The translations under genes were made by a program, and so were the position numbers. Below are positions 22,141 to 34,800 of a stretch of 64,000 nucleotides of DNA, piece after piece. The stretch's first letter is position 1. Every line of letters starts with the position of its first letter. The notes beneath the pieces are model-generated. The model was given only the letters and a program-made list of their open reading frames with translations, searched no databases and was not told the origin of the DNA. Source of the DNA: Bryum argenteum (taxonomy: Eukaryota > Streptophyta > Bryopsida > Bryales > Bryaceae); assembly GCA_037043015.1 (NCBI GenBank), contig CM073329.1, positions 3,240,648-3,304,647 of the forward strand. Direction: 5' to 3'.

Positions 22141-22603
22141 CTGCCGCGCCTGCCAGTCCTCCTGAGCTCTCATCGCCATTGAACCCCTCCCAGCCAATTC
22201 GTCGTGGTTTGACGCGACGTGAGCATCCAATCTCAATCACCGTTTCTACCCTCACAGGAGTCATGTTCACCTCCACCAAGGTCTCCACCCTCACGGAATG
22301 TGCAGGAGACCTTGAATTGCCTTCCATGACTTTGACTATCTCAACAGGCTTCAATTCCTCTTGATCAGGCCACCACTCTTCTTTCAACAAAGTATTCAAC
22401 AAATCAGGGAAGGGTTTTCTCTCAACCCACCCTAACTGTCTAGCTACCAAATGCCTAAACAGAAACCTCCAATTCCTTGCAAGAGGAGTAAGACACCACA
22501 CAACACTCTTGGGCCTTGGCTTCGTAGCAAGGTAAGCCTCATCAAGCATCAAACACACTTCAGTTGCAACTATGTCTTGAAAACACCCCAAATCATCTTG
22601 CAA
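21908..22603 (-). pseudogene. Hypothetical element-encoded frame upstream of the transposase
   Basis: An open frame in the same phase as the transposase, ending at TAG 21908-21910. Its N-terminal half looks like real protein (RNWRFLFRHLVARQLGW, then EEWWPDQEELKPVEIVKVME). Its last third is translated from the GC-rich minisatellite. It lacks a good ATG at the start. I do not recognise a domain. It may be a first exon or second ORF of the piggyBac-like element, or captured host sequence. Confidence 0.4.
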
Positions 22604-23081
22604 TCACCTCCTGATCTCTTCTTCAATCCTCAAGCGACAATTCTTTCTATCCACACCCATCTTCACCAACCACTAAACTTCAGCACAAACCCAAATAAGA
22701 AGAAGACGTTGACCAAGGCTACCAACGGTACTCACCCCTGTTCAGTGAATGGTGAAGGCAACGGCTTTTTTCCCGTGATTCCTTGGAATACCCATTGTCA
22801 ACTTCGCAACCCAGCTTGTGCAAATTTAGCACCTTTTTCTTGAGCTCGTTGCCCGGCTCCCACCCCAAGAGTTTGAGCTCAGTCTGCGAGGCCAGCCCTC
22901 AAATCCCGCCTGTGCGACTCCCCGATCGCCTGCAAGATCAGGAGCCGAAGTCGCATGCAGCTCCGAAAACGAACGACAGTCTCTTCCGGCAAGAGGTGGA
23001 ACCCATGCCTGCTCCGCCCCCTATCACCGTGTGACTCCCTCCACTGCGCCAAATTGGCTGACCTTGACGATAAAGGGTTAA

Positions 23082-23833
23082 TCAAGTGAGAAACATAGCG
23101 GTTTTGAAGTTCTTCAATAGGCTGTGAAGCAAACAATTTGCATTTGGTCCTAAAATAAGTCCAAAATTCAAGAGCATTTGTGAGAAATTAGAGTATTTTA
23201 AAGATTCAATGTGAAGACATGAAGGAAAGTTCCGCCATTGGTGTAATGACCTTGGCGCATACATCCAAGGATAGGTCAAACGAACACCCTATTCACGCCG
23301 GCCTCTAAATAGGTTGGAGTTCCTTGGATAACGACCATTGTGTGCTAGAAGAAAATATATACATACAAGATGAGCTCATCTTAATCTTAAGCATGTCTAT
23401 ATTTGTTCTTTTCATGACCAAGTGAACATTTCAAGTGTGGACTTAAGGAAAAGTATGTAGTTCCGAGTTTTGGACCAAGATATGTACATGTAAGATGATT
23501 TCATCTGTAATTTAAGCATATAGGTCTATATTTACACTTTTCATGGGCAAGTAAACATTTCAGGTGCAGACTTTAGAAATAATTTCATGTTCCGGTGTGT
23601 GGAATACCCTGATTTCAGAGAATTGAGTAAATGAGTAACAACAAAAGGATGTTGCAGATATGGTGAAACTTTAGTTGAAGCAAAGTGCAGTCTCATGTTC
23701 AACCAGAATAAAGAATCCATTTCCTGCTGTTTCAAAACGACAATTCCAAAGCAGCCTCTGCTATGTACAGTACACACTGGGCAAAAATGGGCCTCCAAAA
23801 ATATTTGTAATTGTACAACCCTGCTAGCTAAGC
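23082..23833. repeat. Spacer with a two-copy tandem repeat
   Basis: 23350-23475 and 23476-23603 are two units of about 127 bp sharing 'acat.caagatga.ttcatct', 'ttttcatg..caagt.aacatttca' and 'catgttccg'. A single dispersed-repeat copy related to the 8031 array lies at 23279-23335. The part next to 23833 is the probable 3' UTR of the CDT2 gene. Confidence 0.7.
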
Positions 23834-26800
23834 TTAAGGAGTGGTGAAATAATCCCGGATAGTGCGAGGCCGCTTTCGACCTGCAAGAGCAGGACTCAAG
23901 TCTTGAGGACGCAAACTCCTCTTGGCTCCAGCCTCTACTGTTGTTCCATGCGGAACATTTGGGTCCAGTTCTGAAAGACCGTCGAGCACTGAAGTGGGAG
24001 TACTCGCTTCAGATTTCAATGCCGACTTGCAGGGAGGCGTTTCAGGGACAACAGTCGGAGCTGTGATTCGATGGCGTCTTTGGCAGATCAAAGGCGGCAA
24101 TTGCTCGGGAGTGAATTCATGCTCCTTTAAACTCCATACCCGAACCTGCAAAATGCACCAAAGACTGCTCAATACGAAAGGTTCCTCATACTGTTGAAGA
24201 AATGATTCACTGAATCTATTAGAGGAGGGCTTACCGTGCAATCATCAGAGCTCGTGGCGATCTCGCAGTACCTTGAAGAGCACCTGGAAAAAGCGAAGAT
24301 CATGTTAGATTTCACCATCTAAAGGATTCGGTATGGTGCATAGAATGCTGGGGGGAGAGATGAATACCAGTCCACGGCAGTAACTTCTGTTCGGTGACCT
24401 TCCAACACAACCGGTGCAGCAGAGGGATTGTCCACCTGCAGATGATCATGAATGGTAATTTAGATACCATCTCAATTCTGTTAAAATGGCATTATTCTCC
24501 AAATGAGGGACTTCTAGAATGGTTAGGATTCACTAACAAGAGAGGGTGATATTCTAGGTACAATGATACTATAGAGAAGCAACGGCATCATAACTAATTG
24601 CGCCACCAGAATAACAGTTTGTGACAATGACAATATTGATGTATCAAAAAGGCACTTGGATTATGTCATTTCAAAGGAATTGCCCACAGTCAACTTACCT
24701 GCCATATATATACGTTGCTATCAGAGGAGCCGCTTGCGATATGAGCACCGTCAGGACTGAAGGTAGCCTGTTAAGTACACAAGCATTCCACGTTAAGACG
24801 TAGATACTTCCACAAAGTTTGAATACAAGAACTTAGAGGGGGACTGATTCTGTACCTTGATGTAGAATGTTCCTACAACATGACCAGAGAAAGTCGACAT
24901 GAAGCCTCGATCGGGGAACGCACCGTCATACATATAGATCCTGATGATTAATCAAAGGTCAGGAATCATGAGTACTGACAGATATAATCAGATTATGAGT
25001 AGATTTTATTCATGATAATCATATTTACGTACTTGCTGTCTGTGCATGAGGCAATGAGACGCGAACTTGTGGGATCTTGAGAAAGACTTGCGATGCCGTG
25101 TACTCGACCGACCTGCAGGAAGTCAAGAAAATCACACATCACACTGATAATACGCTAAAAACACCAGATTCGATAGTCAATAGATCTAAATATCGACATG
25201 CTGTGCACAATTTGAAAAGTAATCAAGATCCTTTCTTCTTGGAGTCTGTAGTTATGTACAATTTGTTGCTCATGGATCATGGAATTTTCTGACTATGGTG
25301 TCAGTACGATGATTTGTTTCGTCTACTCACCCCCTCCGAAGTTTCTTTCTGCGTAGGTGGAGTTTGCGCAACAGGCGCCTTAAGGTTTCTCGTGTCCCAG
25401 AATTTAACGATTCTGCAATTCAGGTGCACACAAGTTCAATCAGCAATCATCAACAATATGAGCGTCTCATTGAAAGCGTATAAGAGACACACGGTACTGA
25501 CCCATCTGCTGCACCGGAAGTTGCAAGGATTCGCTCATCTTGTTGATAAAGCACAGCGGTGACACTATGAGTTTCTCCCTGCAATATGAGCATAACGAGC
25601 TCAAGCTTCAGATAGAAGACTGCGAGCAATAGAATTGATCGACGTGCTTTTGACATACCAAAAACTGCCCTTTCGTCATTTGGTGGCATTATGATTATGC
25701 TTCTAAAATAGTACCTCTAATGCCATTATGGAGCACCCATAGCTAGTCTGTAATATCACTTATCACCCTAACCCTGAGAGTGCAATATTAGCTGAGTTGC
25801 GGTTAGTTGCTTTTTGCCTACCTTTCTTCGACGAGCGTTCTTGGATCTTGGGGCAACATGGGTATCCTTGATGCATGAAACTGGCCTGCCATCATAAGAA
25901 CATCTGCCTGAGTACCAAATCCGTCTCCTGCAATGTACAATTCCCTAGATTATCATATCAACTACTTCAGGAAAAGTACACGTGGTCTAACCTGATGGCG
26001 GATTCATTAGAAGTTGAGGTCCGCATGTCCCAGAGGGCTACACTCCCATCCCGAGACCCTGACGCAAAAAGCTCTGCACCGAAAATCGAATTGCTTCAGA
26101 TTCGATGCTTAACCAAGCTGGAATCAATCAACTCGCTGAATCGTAGGCAATGAATATGTAGAGCATGGCAATGTTAGGTAACACCTAATTGGAAGTACCG
26201 ACTTACCTTCATTTGAAGGATGGGCACATAGTGACTTAACACTTCCAGAGTGGCCTCTCATCAGCCCCAAACTCACATGAGATTCAACATCCCATAATCG
26301 TATCTGCAGAGAGCAGAAGCATTGTTAGTAAATTCAGCTTGCGAGTAAGAACTCAGTAGAAGCAATAGGGTTGTGTTGAATCCCCAATACATACCGTCTG
26401 ATCACCGGAGGCAGTCAGCATGCGCTTGTCATCCTACACAGGTTAACAACAACCATTGGCTCAATTCACGTCGAAGAAAGTAACCGTATCCCCTTTTGAC
26501 ATTCTAAAAAAACAACAAAGGTCTTGATACACAATCGTGATTATATAATTGCAATTGATGGATGTGACAATGCTTACCTGCATCCAGCAGACGTCAAAAA
26601 TGGCATTGGTGTGTGCCACCCATGATTTCCATCTACTTTTTTCTGCAAGCCCAAACTCAACGTTCTTAGATATGCTCTTCAGTATTGGACGAAGAACCGC
26701 AGAAGCGAAAGCTAAGTGCGCGTACCTGTATTGAATTGTGTGGTCATGAAGGTTGGTAAACTGAGGTGAGTGTTGTAGATGCTAACATTTCCTTCTTCGT

Positions 26801-27296
26801 CAGCTACCGCAAGTAGATGACTATCTCTTTTCTGTAAAAGGACACACATGATCACAACCTACTCTGTTTCCAATTGCTGGAGCTCCTAAGTTAGTCAAAA
26901 AAATCGTTTATGTAATTAGATTGTGGTAGTGAAAGTGTGCAATACCTTGCCGTATGAAAGGGCAAGAGGTGGGGCTTGAATGCCTTCATTCTCCACGGAC
27001 AGTACCCCTGAGCCTGATGATCCTCCTTCTGACGATAAACCTCCCATGTTCGGCCTTCCTCTCACTGCACATACAAATATTCAACCAGATTCAGTTGCCC
27101 GCCTTCATATTGTTCATCTAGACTGGTGATTTGACCGTTGTAAGAAGAGCTTCATACTCACTGATCTAAAGGTAAAGTCATCATCGCCATGTAGGTAATC
27201 GGAATGCAAGGGCTGTGGGTGAGTACCTTTACAAGGACGGACTTCCCGCAATGCGAGAGCATGAAACAATGAGGCGTTCTGGAATCGAGTCGCCAT
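23834..27296 (-). CDS. CDT2: CDT2/DTL homologue, WD40 substrate receptor of CRL4
   Basis: Sixteen exons: 27296-27227, 27064-26946, 26831-26726, 26642-26578, 26433-26395, 26303-26207, 26073-25992, 25927-25822, 25578-25502, 25412-25331, 25112-25033, 24940-24856, 24767-24699, 24435-24368, 24283-24235, 24145-23834. All are GT-AG and in phase, 501 residues (Arabidopsis CDT2 about 535). Family landmarks: LLAVADEEGNVSIYNT, WVAHTNAIFDVCW, MLTASGDQT, SGSRDGSVALWDMR, NARRRK, GIVKFWDTRNLK, SGSSDSNVYIW and TSSDDCTVRVW. Two WDxR (DWD) motifs for DDB1 binding stand at 180-183 and 259-262. The C-terminus RTIRDYFTTP resembles the PCNA-binding box at the C-terminus of animal CDT2. The known role is PCNA-coupled ubiquitination of CDT1 and other licensing factors in S phase and after DNA damage, in the nucleus. 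The start is the first ATG of a short exon matching the family N-terminus. Confidence 0.93.
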
Positions 27297-27700
27297 GATG
27301 GAATCCCTGTTCGTAGACTACACTACTACCACCGGAATCATAGTCTGAATCCTCGTCTACCTTACTGCTGGCTCATTCTCAATACTAAATTCACCTATCA
27401 GTCTCTGCGCTCATAACAACAATACTGAATTGGGTGTGCAATGACGACGGAGGGAACGGTGGTGGGCATCGACTTCGGAAGATAGAGGAAGAAGGTTTGA
27501 AGGCGGGAGGAAGTGGCGGGAACGGGCATTTGGCGCCATCTTCAAGAACGGGTCGGGCCGGGTCGGCCCGGGATTGGGATCGGGGAAACCTTCCAACGGA
27601 CTTACGGCGCCTATTCCCGTCCACCAGGGCGAAATTTGTCTGTTGCAATTCGTTGATTAAAAAACAATTTTAATGGCTCCGTCATCTACCATAGCCTTTG
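27297..27700 (-). promoter_or_regulatory. CDT2 promoter and 5' leader region
   Basis: A GC-richer patch (about 27435-27610) stands out from the AT-rich flank and carries the E2F-type motif. No other gene is seen. Frames at 27391-27648 (-), 27411-27596 (-) and 27434-27673 (+) are artefacts of the GC-rich patch. Confidence 0.4.
27529..27536. promoter_or_regulatory. E2F-type site upstream of CDT2
   Basis: TTTGGCGC matches the plant E2F/DP consensus WTTSSCSS exactly, 233 bp upstream of the CDT2 start codon (CDT2 is on the minus strand). A near-match (TTCCCGCC on the minus strand) lies at about 27514-27522. S-phase expression through E2F would fit a replication-licensing gene. This is inference from the motif and its position. 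Confidence 0.5.
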
Positions 27701-29123
27701 TATAGATAGGTTAATGAAGCCGTAAAAAGAATTTTAAAAGTTGACGTAGAAGGTGGACATTGCAAAATGAGATGAAAGGTCGGATTGGCTATAGTACACG
27801 ACATCATTAGAATTGAGTAAAAACGTATTATTTTAGAGGTCGAACAAAGATGAATTAAGATTGTTATATTTACTATTATTCCGGTTTAAATTGACAACTC
27901 TTAACAAAGTTTTATGTGACCTTAATTTATAATTTTAATACAAAATAACATTAACTTTTTTTTTTAATGTCTTTGTATTGATGAACAAAAAGCTCTTAAA
28001 TGACAATTGTGAGCAAAGTAGATGGTCATAGTATGTACACCAAGGGCACCCAAGGGTCAAGGTAGGTAGGGCTCTAAGGGAGTGTTGAAGTCTATCGTTC
28101 CTATACCTCAAAACACAAAAAAAATTGAAGATTCTTACCGTGATATTAACATAATAAAATTTATTAATCTTTCTGACACAATGGATTCTTTTTTATTTTT
28201 TTTTAACATGTAGTTTAACAAGTTGTAGGCCACACTAAAATCTATTTCTAACACTACTACTTATTTTTTTCTTTCTTTCTTTATTCCATCTTGATTGTAT
28301 GACACACTTTGATTAATGCAATGTTATTTGTAGGTTTGTTTTTCAAAATTTATTGACAATCTTAATGTTTTGTTTTAATATGGGTCAATAATGTGTGATC
28401 TAATTTATTTTGTCGTGATCAATTCCCTTATATTCATTTCTCTCTATTTTTTGACCCTACCTAACCATGCATTTATGAGAGCTTGAACCCCAAAACGACA
28501 ATATCTAATTTTTCTATGCGCCCTCCCTCCAAAACTCTTGCCTGCAATGCATCAAAACTCATATTAGTTGACTACCCCGATACATATTTGTTTTCAAACA
28601 ACAACCCTATTCTTACTAGAATCAAAGCCATGAGAATCATAGCTTTTTATATTAAGCACCTCTATTAATCATGACAAAAATTTAAACAATTTTTTCCTAA
28701 TAGCCATATGTTCTATTTCATTCTTACATGCTCGTCCTTTCTGATATCTTAATTGATTTCAATAAATTACTACGAGTGAAGGGTTTTTACAATAACCATA
28801 TACTTCTTTAATATTCTTCATTTTAGCTAGTTACCATTGTACATTTGTAACATTGTCCAACTTTTTATTTAATACTAGCTTGGTACCTGTCGTTCCGACC
28901 GACGATGACGGTACAGAAGAGTAGATTGAAGATACGATATCCCCTCTAAGATCAACTTTCTTCAATGTCATGAATGCGTGCAATTCTTATATAGGTCAAA
29001 GAAATGCTTCCTTGTAAGGTCCTTGTTGTCCCGACGGGAAGCTCTTTATATGATACTTTTAAAAAAGTATACCGTGCTACCATTTCCTATTATTTTTATA
29101 TATGCCCGGGTTTATTTTTTTGG

Positions 29124-29126
<3 letters not shown>

Positions 29127-29194
<68 letters not shown>
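29127..29194. repeat. (AT)n microsatellite
   Basis: 34 uninterrupted AT units. Confidence 0.95.
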
Positions 29195-29196
<2 letters not shown>

Positions 29197-30895
29197 ACAT
29201 CATAAGTCTTAGTACAATCATACCACAAAACTTGTACGCCCTGAATTTTTAAATCCACTAAATTAGTACATTTCAATCCAATCACCAAGATTACGTTTAC
29301 CAATAATATACTTAAAGATTAAAATAATCACATAAAAATTTGAAAAATTCATAATTATATACACTACTATATTATTTTACAAACCAATAAAAGACAAAAT
29401 TTTAATTACAACCTACCAACTATACATTTTTACCTAATTAACACAAAAAATGATTATAGAATAAAGTACATATTTACCCATTCTGCAATACATGCGTGAA
29501 AACTTTAAATAAAGGATTTAAAAGTATAATGACTAACTTATTAGCTCTTAAGATATATGTGAAATTTGAGATCGATTGTGGTAATGAAACTAATCTACTT
29601 TAGACAAAGATGCAGAAAGCGACAACACTTTGGGAGGGAGACTCAGTGAGTTATGCAATTTGGTAGAGAATAGATGGTATAAACTTATACATGTTGCAAA
29701 TAGGTGAGGTTGACATTTCGCTCAGAGCTCTCAACTTTAAAAAGGCACAAATTATATTAATTGAAGGTAGATTACAAGTAATAATGACTATGTTCCAAGG
29801 CGACTGTCTACTCTTCTCCCTTTCCGACTTAGTAAAGATCTCATTTTGGAAGTATGTAAATAAAGTAAATAATTAGATAATGTGTTACCCTAAATCTCTA
29901 TCATGAGATGTTGTCAACCAAGTGAATAATACAAGAGATGATAAGCAACCAAACAACATATAACCGAATCGCTATAACAAACAAGACACACATTGAACTT
30001 TGGAAATTGATAATAGAATGATTGAAGACATGATTCAAGGCCATGGTTGAAGGTTTGAAGACATGATTAAAGGCCGTGGTTGTTGTCGCAACGACCTTTG
30101 AGCTGCTCTTCCAACAATTTACGAGCTCCAAGCATGTCTACCTAGTCCTTGTCATCTTTGTTGCTAAGATTGTTTACTCATTCTATGAATTTCTAATACA
30201 ATTAACCAAAATCCTCCCCTTTTTTCCCAAGATTATCGTCCTCTAGATTGTTGGAATTTCTGTCTCTCTCAACACCAAAGTAGACGACATGCATGTACAC
30301 TTGACATACGAAGCACCGATACAACATGGCTTCATTTGATGAGGATTTGGAGAGGACGCACATTTTATACATTTAATTCTGGAAGGACGGGATGCTTGCC
30401 ACGGAGAAGAGCTTGATAACAAAGACAATCACAAAATTTGAACAAGTTGTTGCGGCTCTTACACTATAATTGAGCCCCCCTTGCGCAAGTTTGTTCACTC
30501 CAAATAGAAGATGAACGACTATATTCGAGTTGTAGAGTGAAGTCCGAAGCTCACTTATTCATACGCCAGACGATAGACAAAGACGACTAGAAAGATTTGG
30601 ATAACATGTATTGCAAAACTCTAAAGCCCAATTGCGGGATGAGTTAGGAGAGAAGCGCCAACAACAAGAGGTAGCTCATCGACAAATTAAGGCTGAGCAA
30701 GAAACCACTATTCAACTTTAGCGAGAGGTCAATCATGTTTGAACCCTACTAGCCCAATCGACCATTTTATGGTTGATCTTGAATTTTGAGTTAGAACAAA
30801 AATAAGATTTGAATTGGATTTTAATCCAACAAACAATATTGGAATCCACTGGCAGATGAATGGGAAACTTTTCGTTACAAACCATGCATTATTTT

Positions 30896-31215
30896 CTGGT
30901 TTTTTCAAGATAGAAACATCATCATAAATCCAATACCTAAACAATATAAAACATAATTCTCCCAACTACAAAGTTGTTGGCTTTCATCTTGAGATGATAC
31001 TTATGCAAAAAATAAAATCCATGACAAACTAAATTAGATTTCACATAATCAACTTGCAATGGTAAAACATGCATCATGTTTAAAAATCCAAAAACAAGAG
31101 ATGCCTACGCTAAAATGCAGGCCATCAATTCATACTTCATTATATAGATATGCAATTCTTACCACACAAACTAGACTTAATTTGAGACCCAATCAAAGCT
31201 GTTGCTTATCAACCA
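30896..31215 (+). repeat. Dispersed repeat family, copy 2
   Basis: Aligns with 5372-5690: 'acaaagttgttggctttcat', 'cttgcaatggtaaaacatgc', 'ctaaaatgcaggccatcaat', 'cttacca' and others, at roughly 75-80% by eye. Confidence 0.6.
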
Positions 31216-31851
31216 TTCAAACGCCCAAAAGCCACAATATCCAATTTCGATTCTACAAATTTTACACAAATTTAGCGGCTAAACGCCAGAACAAGCTGCT
31301 TCATCTTCAATGACAACGATGCTAATTGAATAACTCGACATTGATCTCCAATCCTTCGAGTAAAAAAAGCATGATATCTCATGAACTAGTATTTGACTTT
31401 TCCCATTGAAGCATTGAAATCAATGCTTCAATGAAGTACTATCTACCATGAACAATACAAGGAATGAAATGTGTCCGAAGACCGGATGTAGGGGAACATC
31501 CATAAAACATGAAAAGAATCTTTCTTGCTAAAGGTACCACACAAATTCTAAAGCAGAGCCTCAAAACCTCACAAAATATGAGGAGGTTGTCCACAGAAGA
31601 AGCAGACAGTCATTATTTTTCCATGATAGAGTTACATGAATCCTCAGAAAAGGGAGTTCGTTCAGGAAGGAAGGTGAAGTACCTGTGCCTAATGTTTTCG
31701 ACTTATCAACTCATAAAAAATGGGGAGGCTCATCAGCCAGAGGACTTACTTTCTTCTAAAAAATCGATAAATACAATTGGTTGTCCACTCCCCAATATTG
31801 ATTGACCTAATTGAAAAGGAGAATAATACATCTCCATTTTCCATTTGATTA

Positions 31852-34800
31852 TTAGATGACAGTATTTCCATTGTTATTACCCAGTTTACCAAACTTGTTC
31901 GTCGCATCAATCTTCTGCATCGCCGCTGCCCACTTCCCTGCCGCTGCACTCGCGTCTGCGGCTTTCGTGATCACCTTATTTGCTAAACTCCACAGCATTA
32001 TACTTGCTGTCAGTGTCAATATCATTTTCGGCCGAACCTGCACCCACCATTAACGCCATTCAGCTCACAAACTTGCAGTAATTGAGCATATAAATGCGCC
32101 CTTAATGCCCATTGATTCACTCGGGTAATAAATCGGTACGTGTTAAGTCAACAAGAACTTGGAATTTGAATTCAACAATACCGATAAGCTTGTCAACGAG
32201 TGTGGCAGCTTCATGAGGTGTAAAGGATCCTATATGCATGGTTACCAGAGTAACGAGGAATATTCCTCACTGGTATTAGTTATCTTTCACATACATACGT
32301 TTTTCTTAAATATTATGAATACGGATATTTGTAAGTGTGAGAATATAATCTTCATGTGCGTATATTTCAGGTATTCGAAATTTGAAAGTACAAGAATTTT
32401 CTCGTCTACGTGGGATTTATATGTCAATTGGAATAAGTGTTAAGAAGAGAAATTCAGGCGCTTGAACTGACCTCAACGATATCGTCCCACAGAAGGAAGA
32501 CCGAGCATCCGAGTTTCCGAGCAACACTGATGATGTAAGTAGCATTGACTCGCTTATCGTCATCTGCAAAGAATTGGGTGACAGATTAGATGTAATTTCT
32601 TGGCGCTGAAATGATTGAGGATGTTGGAATTTGAAAAAAGCGATGACATAGATCAGTATGTAAGAGCTTACCTGTCACGCCGTTTGTCACCAGATCCCAG
32701 TTAACTACTCGTGGCTCGACAGCGCCCAGAAGGTCCAGGAAAAAGAGACCAGATGACAAACTTTTATCCTGCAAAAGGAAGATGAATGAATGAATGAGAA
32801 AATCTGTGTATAAGGGATTGAAGAAGAAGCCTGTAGGAGTCAATAGGGTTACCTTGAAGCTCTCCATCCGAGTAGTTTTACCAGCGTTTCTGACTTTGAG
32901 ATTTGCCCAATGAATAATATCCGCATCAGATACTTCTCTTCCATGTAATCTCAGATCCTTCAGTAGCTGAAGCATGCTAAATCGTATCAATTGCCATAGG
33001 TACGCTGCAAAACCACCAATTATGAATTCATTCGAGTCTTCTTTTGAAATCCAAGAAACTACTACAGAGAGTCTGTTAGTGTAGCTTACCTAAAATTAGT
33101 TTTTTGTTGCCTTGAACAATATCCGACCCCGCAATATTAACAAGCGAAAATCTGAGCCTCTTCCCGATATCAACTACTTGATTGCAATTCTCTACTTTCT
33201 TAAACATGGACTTTATCGGTGGTCTGCTTGTGATTCTCCATGAAACTGAACCTGGTGAAACTTTGTCCAATGTCTCCAACAACACCCACCTGAACACACA
33301 AAGCCATTGCACAATTAGTATCGAATCGATAGCAGTAGAATGCGTCCAAGCTTCTAACTAACCATGGTATAAATTGCTACCTACAATGGTGGATTTGACT
33401 ATGATACAAACATTGTGCTCGAAAAGGAGCTCAAGAGTATGGTTCTTTTGCTGTTATTTTCACTTCCTGTGAGAAGTAATACATTTAGGATGGATATCAC
33501 ATACCCATCTCGAACATCCTCAAAGAGAGAGGTGACAAATGTGTCGCAGCCCTGACTATTGATCCACGCCCTGTACATACGCTCCTCTCTTGAAGCTTCA
33601 TTATATTCATCATCGTGAAGTAGCTCAGCATAATCGTTATTCGAGGGGTCTTGTGTCAACCCATTCCTGAAACATTGAACCAATAGATTACTCTTAACTG
33701 TAATTGCACCAATCATTCAATCTGCAAATTGGTGGTCGTTTCCACTAACTAACAAACCCTGTAGATTCACATTACTGACGAGTAAATTGTGTTCATATCA
33801 ACAGTTTGAGAAGCTAAAACCACCCTAACAAGAAGCATCAATCAACTCTAAGAGCAGAAAAATGGGAGGTTAGGTAATATCTTAAATGGTGTCTGAATAA
33901 GATTCATACAAGAAGGTGGATTATATTACTATAATAAACATCAACTGAATGACACGCTAGATTAACGGCATAAAACATTCTGAAGATTGAAGCCTGAGAT
34001 CCCAGAGAATATGAGGAATCATCCAGCTACAGTAGAATCCCAAAGTTCAAATTCAGAATCATTCAATCCCAGATTTCAGCAGTATCAACAGTGTTGCCAA
34101 TTGCGACTATCCTCCCTTTCCTACACAAAGAACCAACAGTACAGTGAAATGTTTACGAAAACGAACCTTGTATGAAATAAGTGTGCAACAAAAGCGAGGT
34201 TAAGATTGGGTGAGCCCTCAACCAAGTCTTTAGGAGTGAGGTATTTTCGGCAGTTGATGCGATCAGCTTGTGCAAGCACCGCTTTAGCTCGCTCCAAAAG
34301 ATCATCAATCTGGAGAGGTGATAAAGAACAATGCTCTGGAGCTAGCTGGTGCAAGAGGAGACAATACGCTGAACCATCCTGAAAAGCAAAAAAACAGGGT
34401 GTTAGCTTAAGTGAAAGGTATAAATCTGAAAAATGTGATCAAGCTCGGTGGAGAAGACTCACTCTAACATCAGTGGTGAAATTCGATACGGTTCTCTTAT
34501 GACCTGCTTTTCTCAAATGAAAGTTCATCCATCGCAGCAGTATCTTCTCTGCTGGCATGCTCCATAGCTCCTCAAACTCCTCAGTTTCATCCAACAACTC
34601 GGCGAGCTCTGGAGTCTGCTTCAGATTCACTGTCGACAAAAGTTGGATCTGCGCAAAATAAGCAAAATGAGCCTCGCATTACATCATGTGATCATGTTCA
34701 TGAATTGTTTGACAGTTGAATACAAGCAAGAAACATACCTTTACGATCTGGCTGATGAGACCAAGCACCAGATGCGGCTGCAGACACACACACACAGAAT

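Larger units (their letters stand above)
18692..23077 (-). mobile_element. piggyBac-like DNA transposon, 4386 bp
   Basis: It is flanked by TTAA on both sides (18688-18691 and 23078-23081), the obligate piggyBac target. Left end CCCTTAATTGACATCC, right end (complement) CCCTTTATCGTCAAGG; these share CCCTT and a looser continuation. It contains a piggyBac-family DDE transposase frame on the minus strand. GC-rich blocks lie at 18930-19270, 21800-22140 and 22860-23040, contrasting with the AT-rich surroundings. The element sits 0.75 kb from the 3' end of the CDT2 gene. The transposase frame is broken by two stops, so activity in cis is doubtful. Confidence 0.8.
27701..31851. other. AT-rich intergenic spacer
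   Basis: No supported gene. It includes the (AT)n tract at 29127-29194 and a dispersed repeat at 30896-31215. The last few hundred bases (about 31500-31851) are the likely 3' flank of the fimbrin gene. The frame at 31509-31805 (+) has no known domain and runs antisense to that flank. Confidence 0.45.

Noticed and set aside
29004..29303. Ile/Tyr-repeat proteins across AT microsatellites (also 3776-3976 and 48401-48589)
   Set aside because: Translation of (AT)n tracts, present on both strands.
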